A DNA stretch of 64,000 nt from CAWEFA01 sp963851385 (GTDB lineage: Bacteria; Bacteroidota; Bacteroidia; Bacteroidales; DTGW01), in the NCBI GenBank assembly GCA_963851385.1, contig CAWKPE010000012.1, forward strand, positions 248,001 through 312,000. Reading direction: 5' to 3'. Below are positions 55,426 to 64,000 of this stretch, in pieces. The notes under the pieces were generated by a model. The model was not told where the DNA came from. It searched no databases and saw nothing but the letters and a program-made list of their open reading frames with translations. The position numbers were made by a program, and so were the translations under genes. The first letter of the stretch is position 1. Each line of letters starts with the position of its first letter.

Positions 55426-56859
55426 ATGAATACAAAACTTATCTTGTTTTTAATAGTATTTGTCCCTATTGCCGGGGCATTTGTTCTTCCGCTACTAAGT
55501 ACAATTTCAAAAAATGTCAGAAATATTGCAGCATTTATTCTGGTAAGTATTTCAGTAATTTTATCGTTCATTGCTCTTCCTCATGCCATAAACGGAGTGC
55601 CATTTCATTATAACATCGACTTCCCATTGAATTTTAATTTTGGACTCCTGGGCGATGGGCTTGCCGTCTTCATGGCAATTGTTTCAGCATTTCTAGGAGC
55701 AATTATCATTTTCTATTCCTTCGGATACATCAGTCATTACAAAAACCAGAACGAATATTACCTCATGGTGGTATTGTTCATCGGTTCCATGATGGGTATA
55801 GTTTATTCCACTAACCTCATATTTTTATTCGTATTTTGGGAAGTGTCGAGTATATGTAGCTGGAGACTCATTGGCTTTTACAGGGAAAAAGAATATGTCA
55901 TAAAAGCAGATAAAGCATTCATCGTTACTGTATTTGGTGCTTTAGTAATGTTGATAGGATTTATTATTATATATTTTCAGACCGGAACTTTTGACCTTAT
56001 TAAACTAAGAGGAACAAAAATACCGGACCTTGCAGTTCTTCTAATTCTTTTCGGAATATTTTCAAAGTCAGCTACATTGCCTTTGCATACTTGGCTTCCC
56101 GATGCCGGGGTTGCACCATCACCTGTTACATCCCTCCTTCATGCAGCAGTTCTTGTTAAAATAGGTGTGTATGTTTTTGCAAGGTTGTTCCTGGTTACAT
56201 TCGATATTAGTTTTATATGGCACACAATAATACCTGTAATTGCAGCAGCAAGTGCATTAGTTTCAGCAGGAGCCGCAATTATTGAAACCGACTTGAAACG
56301 ACTTATTGCTTATTCTACCGTGAGCCAGATTGCTTTTATTTTCCTGGGCTTATCTACAGGCAGTGTTATTGGAGCAGCCGGTGCATTGTTGTATATCCTT
56401 ATGCACGGCCTTGCTAAAGGCGGTTTGTTTTTGTGTGCTGGTATAGTTGAACAAAATACGAAAACAAAAGATATTACAAAACTTGGCGGTCTGATAAGTA
56501 CCATGCCTATAACAGCAATAACATTTGCAATTTGTGCGTTTGCAGTTATGGGATTACCACCGCTAGGTCTGTTTTTTAGTAAAGTGATGGTGATTTGGGG
56601 TGCAATTGATGCAAAAGAGCCATGGATAGCCTTAACATTTGTGATTGGAGCAGTGCTTACAATGATATATATGCTCAGAGTTTTTGTCATGGTATTTCTT
56701 GGTGAAAATAAATTCCCTGACATAAAAGAAGGTTCATTTACAATGTTGTTTAGTGTAGTTGTACTTGCAGTACTGTCAATCCTGGGAGGTATTATGATTA
56801 ATTTCCCGGCTGATTTTGTGAATGCAATTAGTAAACAATTGATGTACGTTTATAAATGA
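55426..56859 (+). CDS. NuoL/MrpD-like antiporter subunit of a group-4 hydrogenase complex
   Basis: A 477-residue polytopic proton- or sodium-translocating subunit. Channel residues are visible: Glu in FVFWEVSSICSWRLIGFY, Lys in FSKSATLPLHTWLPDAGVAP and the Lys helix ETDLKRLIAYSTVSQIAFIF. It is shorter than NuoL and lacks its long amphipathic C-terminal helix. ATG 55426 is used; a TTG lies 9 bases upstream. First of three antiporter-like genes in a row. Confidence 0.85.
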   Translation: MNTKLILFLIVFVPIAGAFVLPLLSTISKNVRNIAAFILVSISVILSFIALPHAINGVPFHYNIDFPLNFNFGLLGDGLAVFMAIVSAFLGAIIIFYSFGYISHYKNQNEYYLMVVLFIGSMMGIVYSTNLIFLFVFWEVSSICSWRLIGFYREKEYVIKADKAFIVTVFGALVMLIGFIIIYFQTGTFDLIKLRGTKIPDLAVLLILFGIFSKSATLPLHTWLPDAGVAPSPVTSLLHAAVLVKIGVYVFARLFLVTFDISFIWHTIIPVIAAASALVSAGAAIIETDLKRLIAYSTVSQIAFIFLGLSTGSVIGAAGALLYILMHGLAKGGLFLCAGIVEQNTKTKDITKLGGLISTMPITAITFAICAFAVMGLPPLGLFFSKVMVIWGAIDAKEPWIALTFVIGAVLTMIYMLRVFVMVFLGENKFPDIKEGSFTMLFSVVVLAVLSILGGIMINFPADFVNAISKQLMYVYK

Positions 56860-56944
56860 ACAAAGCTTTGACTAATTCCTTGATTTATAATTTTGAAAAT
56901 TAATTTATAATTATAACTGATTACTCTTTAAATAAAGTCTTTTC

Positions 56945-58778
56945 ATGAACAATATTATTTTTTATCCAATTATTATTCCGGTTATAGCTGCCTTGCTTGT
57001 ACTGGTTATTTCTAAAAAGGATTTTTGGATTAAAAGCCTGGTAAGCTTTGCAGGAGTTACGATCAACTTAATTTGTTCTATTTTCCTTTTTGGAAAAATC
57101 GCTGTAATTTCAATTCCCTGGACTGGTTTTGGATTAAATTTTTCATTGCGACTGTACCATTTCAGCAGTTTTATTTTGCTTGCAAGTGCTGGATTTTCCT
57201 TTTTGATTGTGCTTTATTCACTGGTGTTCATGAAAGGAAGGCAAAACCTTAAACAATTTCACCTTTTCCTTTTGATTACAGTATCTATGGTAAATGGAGC
57301 AGTGCTGGCAAATAACCTGCTATTGATGTTGTTTTTTTGGGAAGGGCTTTTAATAACTACTTTCGTCCTTATTATGGCAGGTGGGAAAAAATCATTTCCT
57401 ACTGCTGTAAAAGCCCTCGTTCTTGTGGGTGTTTCAGATTTGCTCATGACCCTCGGAATTATCATGACAGGCTATCTTGCTGGGACTTTTGAAATGGATA
57501 AAATAAACCTGGCATTAAACCATTGGGGTAGTATTGCATTTATATTTTTAATGATTGGTGCAATTGCAAAGGCCGGCTCCATGCCTTTCCACAGCTGGAT
57601 TCCGGATGCTGCATTAGATGCACCTTTGCCATTTATGGCTTTCCTGCCGGCCGCATTGGAAAAATTACTGGGCATTTATTTCCTTGCCAGGATAAGCCTG
57701 AATTTATTCCAATTTAATCCAGGTTCTTCTATGAGTACATTGATGATGACAATTGGGGCAATCACTATTTTACTTGCGGTAATGATGGCACTCATACAAA
57801 CAAATTACAAAAAACTCCTCTCCTATCATGCCATTAGTCAGGTAGGCTATATGATCCTTGGAATTGGTACTGCTCTGCCTATTGGAATTGTCGGAGGTAT
57901 TTTCCACATGATTAACCATGCCATGTATAAAAGCTGTCTGTTTCTTACCGGTGGTTCGGTTGAAAAACAAACCGGGACAACTGACTTGTATGAGCTTGGC
58001 GGAATAGGAAGAAAAATGCCAATAACTTTTATATGCTTTGTTGTCGCTGCTGCCGCAATCTCAGGTGTACCTCCTTTTAATGGCTTTTTCTCAAAAGAAC
58101 TAGTTTTTGATGGTGCTTTGCTAAGTGGAAAAACCTTTTACATAGTTGCATTGGCTGGAGCATTTCTCACAGCAGCTTCGTTCTTAAAACTGGGCCACGC
58201 TGCATTTCTTGGAAAGCCATCAAAAGATATCAGTAGCGTTAAAGAAGCTTCCTGGGCCATGTTAACACCCATGATTGTAATTGCTTCCGGTTGTATTTTA
58301 TTTGGAGTTTACAACCCGCTGCCACTGAAAAGCCTTATTCAACCTATACTCGGCACAAGACTTGAAGGACATAATTTTTCAGGGTTGCCTCATAATTGGA
58401 CCTTAGTATATATTTCTATAGGCGTTTTGCTTCTGGCTTTGTTGAATCATATGTATGGTGTAGCAAAAACCAGGAAAAGGAATCGGCGCTGTGGATCATA
58501 TTCATTATGCACCCGGGCTACATCAAATTTATAACTGGGCAGAAAAACGTTATTTCGATCCTTACGACATCGGGATGTTCTTTGTAAGAATATTCGCTAA
58601 AGTACTGTGGTCAATTGACAGAGGGATTGATTGGTTTTATGATAAATTCTGTGTATGGGTAGCAACTTCTTTATCTTCGATTTTAAAAAAATTATATTCC
58701 GGGAATTACTCAGCATCCGTAAGCTGGGCATTAATTGGAATATTAATAATAATAGTAACCATTGTAATTTTAATGTAA
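56945..58778 (+). CDS. NuoL-like antiporter subunit with C-terminal extension, one frameshift
   Basis: A membrane subunit of 610 residues after removal of one base near 58465-58474. It has Glu in MLFFWEGLLITTFVLIM, Lys in IGAIAKAGSMPFHSWIPDAA and TNYKKLLSYHAISQVGYMI. Downstream of the break the protein continues as GAVDHIHYAPGLHQIYNWAE, then FDPYDIGMFFVRIF and a final transmembrane helix SWALIGILIIIVTIVILM. This extension is of the type that braces neighbouring pumps. The break lies in ACCAGGAAAAGG, and sequencing error is likely. Confidence 0.82.
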
Positions 58779-58799
58779 TTTCAATAAGGAGAATTTAAA

Positions 58800-60222
58800 A
58801 TGCCAACATTATTTATAATCATACCTTTTATTGGAATAGTTATTTTAAACTTGTTTTATTCTGAAAGATTCAAACAATTTGCATTCGGTATAACAGCTCT
58901 GGTAGCTATCGTACAGATGTGTCTATCAGTTGTAATTATCTTTACAGATTCTCCAAAAATTTTTGTCTCATGTAGAAATAAATTACTTTGTCAACTTTTC
59001 CATAGATTTATATAGTGCCATTGTTCTTTTTACAATTGGCTTGATTTGTCTTATTTCCCTTATTATAAGAAAATATTCAGGAAATAGTGAAATTTTTAAT
59101 TTCTCCCAACTTATTCTGATCATAATGATTGGAATGAATGGTGTAGCTATGGTTACCGATATTTTTTCATTGTATGTTTTCCTTGAAGTTACTGCAGTAG
59201 CTTCATTTATTTTGATTGCCAAATCACAGGAATTAAAGGCGCATTAACGGCTCATTTCAAATATCTCTTAATGTCAGGAATAGCTACAATTTTAATTCTT
59301 TCCAGGAATTGGTATATTATTTATGACTTATGGAACACTTAGCTATGAAACATTGGCCTCAAATTTAGGCAATGCTGCTTTTTTTCCAGTGCAACTTATT
59401 GTTTCTTTTATATTTCTGATTGCAGGATTATCAATTAAAGCCGGGTTGGTACCATTTCACATGTGGGTACCCGATGCATACTCTGAATCCAGCCCGCCGG
59501 TTTCAATCTTACTTGCAGGTATTGTTACAAAAGCCGGAGGAATTTATGCAATCCTACGTTTAATAAAAGTTGTTTTTATCAATATTAGTATAGTTCAGGA
59601 TGTTTTTGCTTTTCTTGCCATCCTTTCAATTGTAATTGGTGCATTATTGGCAATTGGGCAGAGCAATTTCAAAAAAATGCTTGCTTATTCAAGTATCAGC
59701 CAGGTTGGCTATATTATAATAGGTGCTTGTTGTGCAACTCCATTGGGATTTTTAGGAGCATTTCTCCATTTTTTTAACCATGCTACATTTAAATCACTTT
59801 TATTCGTAAACTCAGCAGCTGTTGAATCTCAAACAGGTACTCAAAATTTAAACAAACTACAAGGATTGGGTTCAAAAATGAAAATAACAGCAGGAACATC
59901 AATTGTCGGCTTTTTATCAACCGCAGGAATACCACCACTTTCAGGGTTTTGGAGTAAAGTTATTATCATTATTGCTTTATGGCAGGTAGGTTATATCCCT
60001 TATGCAATAATTGCTTTACTGGCAAGTATCCTGACACTTGCCTATTTCCTCATCTTACAGAGAAAGGTGTTTTTTGGAAAACCTTCAGAAGAATTCGCAA
60101 ATATAAAAGAAGCAAACAAAGGATATACAAGTACGGCCTTATTATTGGCGATTATAATCATTTTGGTTGGAGTTGGGTTCCCATTTGTTCTGAGTTTTTT
60201 AAAGTTAAGAGGATTGTTTTAA
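58800..60222 (+). CDS. NuoN/MrpD-like antiporter subunit, three frameshifts
   Basis: The third pump subunit, 473 residues when corrected. The first frame covers residues 1 to about 55 (from MPTLFIIIPFIGIVILNLFY). It breaks at the A5/T5 run 58954-58964, again near 59221-59230 and near 59299-59305. The pieces join logically: VTDIFSLYVFLEVTAVASFI (channel Glu), GALTAHFKYLLMSGIATILI, then IKAGLVPFHMWVPDAYSESS (channel Lys) and NFKKMLAYSSISQVGYIII. A ribosome site AAGGAG precedes the ATG. The compensating pattern (+1, -1, +1) argues for sequencing error. Confidence 0.8.
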
Positions 60223-60233
60223 AGTTTCAAAAT

Positions 60234-60731
60234 ATGAATGATATATATATTTATATTCTGTTAGGCTTACTGGTTTTGGCGTCATTACTGACAGTAATGA
60301 TAAGAAATACACTAAAAGCTGTTATTGCCCTTGCTTTTACAAGTGCTCTTTTGACCATTTTTATTTTTTCGATGGGCGCTCCATTAGCAGCAGTTTTTGA
60401 ACTGTCTGTATGTGCCGGATTGATAACTGCCATCTTCATCAGTATTATCAGCCTTACTCAAAGTCAGGATTCTGATCAAGAAAGTGGTGAAGCAAAAAAG
60501 AGAATCATCAGGTATATCTATTTACCAATAATTTTAATACTAGTTATTGTTATATTGTTTTTTTTAAAACCTGGATTAAATGTATTAATTAGCAATACAG
60601 GCATTCATGAAGCCAGTGTTCGGCAAGTAATCTGGCATACCCGTCAGTTGGATATAGCAGGGCAAATTATTATAATTCTTGCAGGTGTTTTTGGAGTAGT
60701 AATTCTTTTTAAAGGAGGTATTAAAAAATAA
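60234..60731 (+). CDS. NuoJ-like membrane subunit
   Basis: A 165-residue protein with about five transmembrane helices. ALAFTSALLTIFIFSMGAPL then AAVFELSVCAGLITAIFI correspond to the NuoJ core, where the mobile helix of complex I lies. The end VIWHTRQLDIAGQIIIILAG is followed by a short basic tail. Mbh complexes carry related MbhD/E proteins. The start ATG 60234 is chosen; longer frames upstream overlap the previous gene. Confidence 0.78.
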   Translation: MNDIYIYILLGLLVLASLLTVMIRNTLKAVIALAFTSALLTIFIFSMGAPLAAVFELSVCAGLITAIFISIISLTQSQDSDQESGEAKKRIIRYIYLPIILILVIVILFFLKPGLNVLISNTGIHEASVRQVIWHTRQLDIAGQIIIILAGVFGVVILFKGGIKK

Positions 60732-60736
60732 AAATT

Positions 60737-61036
60737 ATGTTAACTGTAATTTTCTCAACTGTTGTTTTACTTTACATTATCGGATTTTATTATCTGATAA
60801 CTACACGAAGTTTAATCCGCATACTGATTGCTCTCGAAGTGTTAACCAAAGGCGTAACATTAACATTGATCTATGTGGGTAAGTTGACTGGCCAGATGGC
60901 CATTGCTCAAAGTATGGTAATTACATTAATAATAATTGAAGTGGTGGTACTTGCAGTAGCTGCAGGAATTATTATTGGGATATTCCGCCACACTGGAACT
61001 TTGGATATTCGTGAAATTTTAAAGAAAAAAGAATAA
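60737..61036 (+). CDS. nuoK: NuoK/MrpC-like membrane subunit
   Basis: A 99-residue, three-helix protein. The helices carry acidic residues at the NuoK positions (LIRILIALEVLTKGVTLTLI and VITLIIIEVVVLAVAAGIII). It starts 5 bases after the NuoJ-like gene. The pair J-K is the usual small membrane module next to the pumps. Confidence 0.84.
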   Translation: MLTVIFSTVVLLYIIGFYYLITTRSLIRILIALEVLTKGVTLTLIYVGKLTGQMAIAQSMVITLIIIEVVVLAVAAGIIIGIFRHTGTLDIREILKKKE

Positions 61037-61049
61037 GAAACTTATAATT

Positions 61050-61370
61050 ATGAATAATATATTACTTTCTCCGCCTGTTGCATTCATTGCTTTACTTGTA
61101 TTTATTTTATTAATCACATATTTGTCAAAGTTCATGGCTGCGAAAGGAACTGTTTCTGCAGGAAAAGAAGAAGCCTATGCAAGTGGTGAGGATTTTAAAA
61201 TGCATAAGGTTCAACCAGATTACAGTCAGTTTTTCCCTTTTGCATTTTTCTTTACCATTATGCACGTGGTAGCACTAATATTAGCAACTGTGCCAAAAGA
61301 AATTTCATTAATGGCATTTGTTTATATATTTATTGCATTGCTGGCACTACTGATACTTTTTAGAAAATGA
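61050..61370 (+). CDS. NuoA-like membrane subunit
   Basis: A 106-residue protein with three transmembrane helices. A cytoplasmic loop, AGKEEAYASGEDFKMHKVQP, corresponds to the NuoA PFESG loop. It is followed by DYSQFFPFAFFFTIMHVVAL, where NuoA has FYxxAxxFxxFDVE; the acidic FDVE is replaced by MHVV. It sits directly upstream of the NuoB-like gene, as nuoA does in complex I operons. A NuoA-like subunit is unusual for a hydrogenase. Confidence 0.72.
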   Translation: MNNILLSPPVAFIALLVFILLITYLSKFMAAKGTVSAGKEEAYASGEDFKMHKVQPDYSQFFPFAFFFTIMHVVALILATVPKEISLMAFVYIFIALLALLILFRK

Positions 61371-61385
61371 AAAATTTTATGAAAA

Positions 61386-61452
61386 GATACAAGATGCAGG
61401 ATAGAGGATTGTAAAAAGACTATTCTATATTTTGAATCCTGTATCTTGTATC
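61386..61452. repeat. Palindrome of the GATACAGGATGCAGG family, copy 2
   Basis: GATACAAGATGCAGGAT (61386-61402) and ATCCTGTATCTTGTATC (61436-61452) match in 16 of 17 positions. It lies between the NuoA-like and NuoB-like genes of the hydrogenase cluster. Confidence 0.65.
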
Positions 61453-61537
61453 AAAAATGATAATAAAAAAATATTTCAACATTATATATTTAAACATTGC
61501 TTAAAGTAGTTTGTTAAAAATTAAAGATACAGTCAAA

Positions 61538-61966
61538 ATGGTTTTAGACAAAGTTGTTAATTGGGCGCGAATCAAATCACCATGGGTAATACATTTTAAT
61601 TCCGGGGCATGCAATGCATGCGATATTGAAATTTTGGCATCACTAACTCCTAAACACGATTTAGAGCGGTTTGGGGTTTTACTAAGAGGAACTCCAAGAC
61701 ATGCAGATGTATTGTTATGTACAGGACCTGTTACTTTGCAAACCAGAGACAGACTAAAACGAATTTACGACCAGATGGCAGAACCGAAATTTGTTGTAGC
61801 TGTGGGTACCTGCGCCTGTTCAGGGGGAGTATTTAATGGATGTTATTGCGTAGGTGGCGGTGTAGATTCAGTTATACCAGTATCAGCCTATATCCCGGGT
61901 TGCCCGGTAAGGCCCGAAGCAATAATTGATGGAGTTGTTAAACTTCTTGGAAGTCTTAAAAAATAA
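61538..61966 (+). CDS. Group-4 hydrogenase small subunit (NuoB/EchC-like)
   Basis: A 142-residue electron-transfer subunit with an intact proximal [4Fe-4S] site: Cys25 and Cys28 (SGACNACDIEI), Cys92 or Cys94 (VAVGTCACSGGVF) and Cys122 (YIPGCPVRPEAI). The block LERFGVLLRGTPRHADVLLC is the group-4 signature. It would pass electrons between ferredoxin-side clusters and the [NiFe] site. ATG 61538 is preferred over a TTG 27 bases upstream. It contrasts directly with the degenerate small subunit at 54336. Confidence 0.9.
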   Translation: MVLDKVVNWARIKSPWVIHFNSGACNACDIEILASLTPKHDLERFGVLLRGTPRHADVLLCTGPVTLQTRDRLKRIYDQMAEPKFVVAVGTCACSGGVFNGCYCVGGGVDSVIPVSAYIPGCPVRPEAIIDGVVKLLGSLKK

Positions 61967-61976
61967 AAATTGCAAT

Positions 61977-62453
61977 ATGACAAAAGAAGAACAAGTAGTT
62001 AGTGAATTGGTTAATAAATTTCCTTATCTCGAGGGGAAATGTAGCATTATCAGGACTAGACGCATAACTATTGATGTAGATAGAGCTAATGTGATCGAAT
62101 TGGTTGATTATGCTAAATCAAATTTAAAATTTGACCTTTTATGCACTATTACCGGCCTTGATGTCGGTGAAGACCTTCAGTTCATTTATCATATTGCCAA
62201 CTATGATGGAATATTAATAAACGTAAAAACCAATGCACCAAAATCTGATCCTGTGATTAAAACTGTTTTAAGTGTTTACAACGGTGCAACTTTCTATGAA
62301 AGGGAGTTAGAAGATTTACTTGGAGCTAAAGTCGACGGTTTACCGGAAGGCAGGCATTATCCGCTTCCTGAAAACTGGCCTAAGGATCAACATCCTCTCA
62401 GGAAAGATTGGAAAAAGGAAAGTATAGGTCAAACAAACAAGGTGGAGGAATAA
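61977..62453 (+). CDS. NuoC-like (30 kDa) subunit
   Basis: A 158-residue peripheral subunit. The NuoC signature YERELEDLLGAKVDGLPEGR lies near residue 105, followed by HPLRKDWK, the conserved end of this family. Upstream blocks such as DLLCTITGLDVGEDLQFIYH also fit. It binds the large subunit, whose gene starts one base later. ATG 61977 is chosen because the longer frame runs into the small-subunit gene. Confidence 0.88.
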   Translation: MTKEEQVVSELVNKFPYLEGKCSIIRTRRITIDVDRANVIELVDYAKSNLKFDLLCTITGLDVGEDLQFIYHIANYDGILINVKTNAPKSDPVIKTVLSVYNGATFYERELEDLLGAKVDGLPEGRHYPLPENWPKDQHPLRKDWKKESIGQTNKVEE

Positions 62454-62454
62454 T

Positions 62455-63667
62455 ATGGCAAAAGTGGTAATTCCGTTAGGTCCGCAGCACCCAGCATTAA
62501 AAGAACCTGCCAGTTTTACATTGTATCTGGAAGGTGAAAGAATAGCAGCAAGTAATGTTACATTGGGTTATAATCACAGAGGTGTTGAAAAAGCTTGTGA
62601 AGAAAGAACTTACATTGAAGATTTATATCTAATAGAAAGAGTATGCGGCATATGTTCGCATTCACATGCTACATGTTTTATTTCTGCAGTTGAAGAAGTG
62701 GCACATCTTGAAATACCCAAAAGAGCTAAGTATATCCGGATGCTAATCGGCGAACTTGAGCGCGTTCACAGCCATTTATTATGGCTCGGAGTTGCAGCTC
62801 ATGAGATTGGCTTCGACACATTGTTTATGTATAGTTGGCGCGACAGGGAAGTTGTTATGGATCTTCTGGCTTTGATAACCGGTAACAGGGTAAATTATGG
62901 TATGAACAAATTGGGAGGTGTAAGGCGCGATATTTCTGACGCACAAAAAGAACAAACTCTTAAAGCAGTTGATCTTTTGGAAGAACGCACCAAATATTAT
63001 ATTGATGTTGCTACAACAGAATCTACACTTATTGCACGTTTGAAAAATGTAGGAAGACTCTCGAAAGAAGATGGACTCAGACTATTGGCATCTGGTCCAT
63101 TAGCCAGAGCATCTGGAATTGATCGCGATACTCGCAGAGATGATCCTTATTTAGCTTACGATGAAGTGCCTTTCAATGTAATTACTGATAATAATTGCGA
63201 TGTATATGGGAGAACAATTGTCAGAGCAAAAGAATTGATTGAATCATATAAAATGATCAGGCACATATTTAAAAAATATGCCGCAGGGTGAATTGGCTGT
63301 TAAGGCTCCCAGGAAAATACCCGTTGGAGAAGCTATTTGTCGATACGAGGCTCCAAGAGGAGAAGATGTTCATTACGTTAGGGGCAATGGAACAGAAAAA
63401 CCTGAAAGAGTTAAATTGCGTGCTCCAACATTAGCAAATTTAGCTTCAATTACTCATATGCTTGATGGTGGTTATCTCGCCGATGTTCCAATTGTTATTG
63501 CTGCTATTGATCCTTGTTTTTCATGTACCGACAGGGCAATTTCAATTAAACATCTAGATAAAGGGAAAGAAGATACGATAGATTGGAACAATTTGAGGCA
63601 ATACAGTATTGACTGGTATAAAAAACAAGGGTTTGATGCAAATAATATGAAATTGAAAAATTTCTGA
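62455..63667 (+). CDS. Group-4 [NiFe]-hydrogenase large subunit (NuoD-like), one frameshift
   Basis: The catalytic subunit, 403 residues after removal of one A from the A6 run at 63271-63276. The first nickel motif is IERVCGICSHSHATCF (Cys64, Cys67) and the second AAIDPCFSCTDRAISI (about Cys354, Cys357), so all four ligands are present. GELERVHSHLLWLGVAAHEIG is shared with NuoD. After the second motif 43 residues remain, more than in Mbh- and Ech-type subunits, and they may be cleaved at maturation. It should reduce protons with ferredoxin electrons, or the reverse, coupled to ion pumping. The exact group-4 subtype is not settled. Confidence 0.88.
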
Positions 63668-63680
63668 TACTAATTGATAA

Positions 63681-63741
63681 ATGCCAGATACTGGATGTGG
63701 AATTAAATATCAAGTATCTGGCATCAAGAATCCAGTATCTG
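63681..63741. repeat. Palindrome of the GATACAGGATGCAGG family, copy 3
   Basis: ATGCCAGATACTGGAT (63681-63696) can pair with AGTATCTGGCAT (63713-63724) or with ATCCAGTATCTG (63730-63741), so two alternative hairpins compete. It lies between the hydrogenase large-subunit gene and the NuoH-like gene. Confidence 0.55.
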
Positions 63742-63775
63742 TTATTAATATAGATTCAATTAAAACATTTATGGT

Positions 63776-64000
63776 ATGCTGCAATCATTATTTTACATTT
63801 TTATTTTTCCGGGTTTTGTATTCCTGAGTTCATATGGTCTTTTAGTTGAATATCGTAGATCGTAAACTATATGCACGTTTTCAAAATCGTGTTGGACCAC
63901 CATGGTATCAACCTTTGGCAGATTTCATTAAATTAATGGGAAAAGAAGCCATTATTCCTGCAAACGCTGACAAAGGAATGTTCAGAATTTTACCTGCCTT
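63776..64000 (+). CDS. NuoH/MbhM-like membrane subunit, cut by the window edge, one frameshift
   Basis: The N-terminal about 75 residues of the subunit that anchors the peripheral arm. It starts MLQSLFYIFIFPGFVFLSSY, then, after a one-base shift near 63851-63856, continues VDRKLYARFQNRVGPPWYQP and LADFIKLMGKEAIIPANADK. The RFQNRVGPP loop is the strict NuoH/group-4 signature. The gene runs off the right end. It completes the A-B-C-D-H order known from complex I. Confidence 0.82.

Noticed and set aside
56310..56723. 137-codon minus-strand frame inside the NuoL-like gene
   Set aside because: Opposite-strand shadow of a hydrophobic coding sequence; no ribosome site or independent support.
55426..64000. 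Interpreting the second cluster as ordinary complex I
   Set aside because: The D-type subunit has RVCGIC and DPCFSC nickel motifs, absent from NuoD. No NuoE, F or G gene is seen, although the contig ends before the cluster does.

Overview
The window looks like a chromosome segment from an anaerobic or facultative member of the Bacteroidota, probably Bacteroidales or Marinilabiliales-like. The DNA is AT-rich. Several genes have upstream -7 boxes of the TAnnTTTG type that is characteristic of this phylum. Phylum-typical families are present: gldA-gldF-gldG, DUF4296 and DUF6722 proteins, an OmpA-type protein, and many short extragenic palindromes. No rRNA, CRISPR array, prophage or replication origin was seen; there is one tRNA, tRNA-Cys(GCA).

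Layout. 1-7.2 kb: a DUF4296 lipoprotein, an amidohydrolase, a radical SAM protein, an RluA-type pseudouridine synthase, then an NfnAB/SudAB-type flavin oxidoreductase pair followed by a dihydroorotate-dehydrogenase-like protein. 7.3-22.2 kb: mostly housekeeping, with a prohibitin-like protein, a CDF transporter, cysS, gltX, metG, a WecA/MraY-type transferase, an acyl-ACP thioesterase, LD-carboxypeptidase and a lone hypA. 22.4-26.5 kb: a defence-like patch with a single-chain type IIG (MmeI-like) restriction-modification enzyme, a 339-bp MITE-like element and a frameshifted dinD. 26.5-46 kb: ubiX, a sirtuin, the gldAFG plus DUF4340 operon, an S41 protease, dCMP deaminase, ROK kinase, nitroreductase, gpmA, an OmpA protein, a GT2 glycosyltransferase, a hybrid sensor kinase and a zinc alcohol dehydrogenase. 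45.4-46.7 kb: an IS4-family insertion sequence with a 9-bp target duplication, beside a relic that resembles hsdS.

47.3-64 kb (right edge): two consecutive clusters of complex-I/hydrogenase-related genes on the + strand. The first (47270-55112) resembles hydrogenase-4 (HyfBCEFG plus a fused ferredoxin/small subunit). Its large subunit lacks the [NiFe] cysteine motifs, and three of the four expected proximal-cluster ligands of its small subunit are replaced by Asp/Asp/Asn. It therefore looks like an energy-converting-hydrogenase-related (Ehr) complex rather than a hydrogenase. The second (55426 to the right edge) encodes three antiporter-like subunits, NuoJ-, NuoK- and NuoA-like proteins, and NuoB-, NuoC-, NuoD- and NuoH-like proteins. 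Its large subunit keeps both CxxC motifs, so it is a plausible group-4 [NiFe] hydrogenase with a complex-I-like subunit set. By inference, NfnAB, HypA and these complexes could serve a common ferredoxin/NADPH/H2 economy.

A recurring oddity is that many genes, including the essential cysS and gltX, carry one or more single-base indels, often in or beside short homopolymers. Removing them restores full-length proteins. This pattern fits sequencing or assembly error better than gene decay, so interrupted genes are reported at full span.
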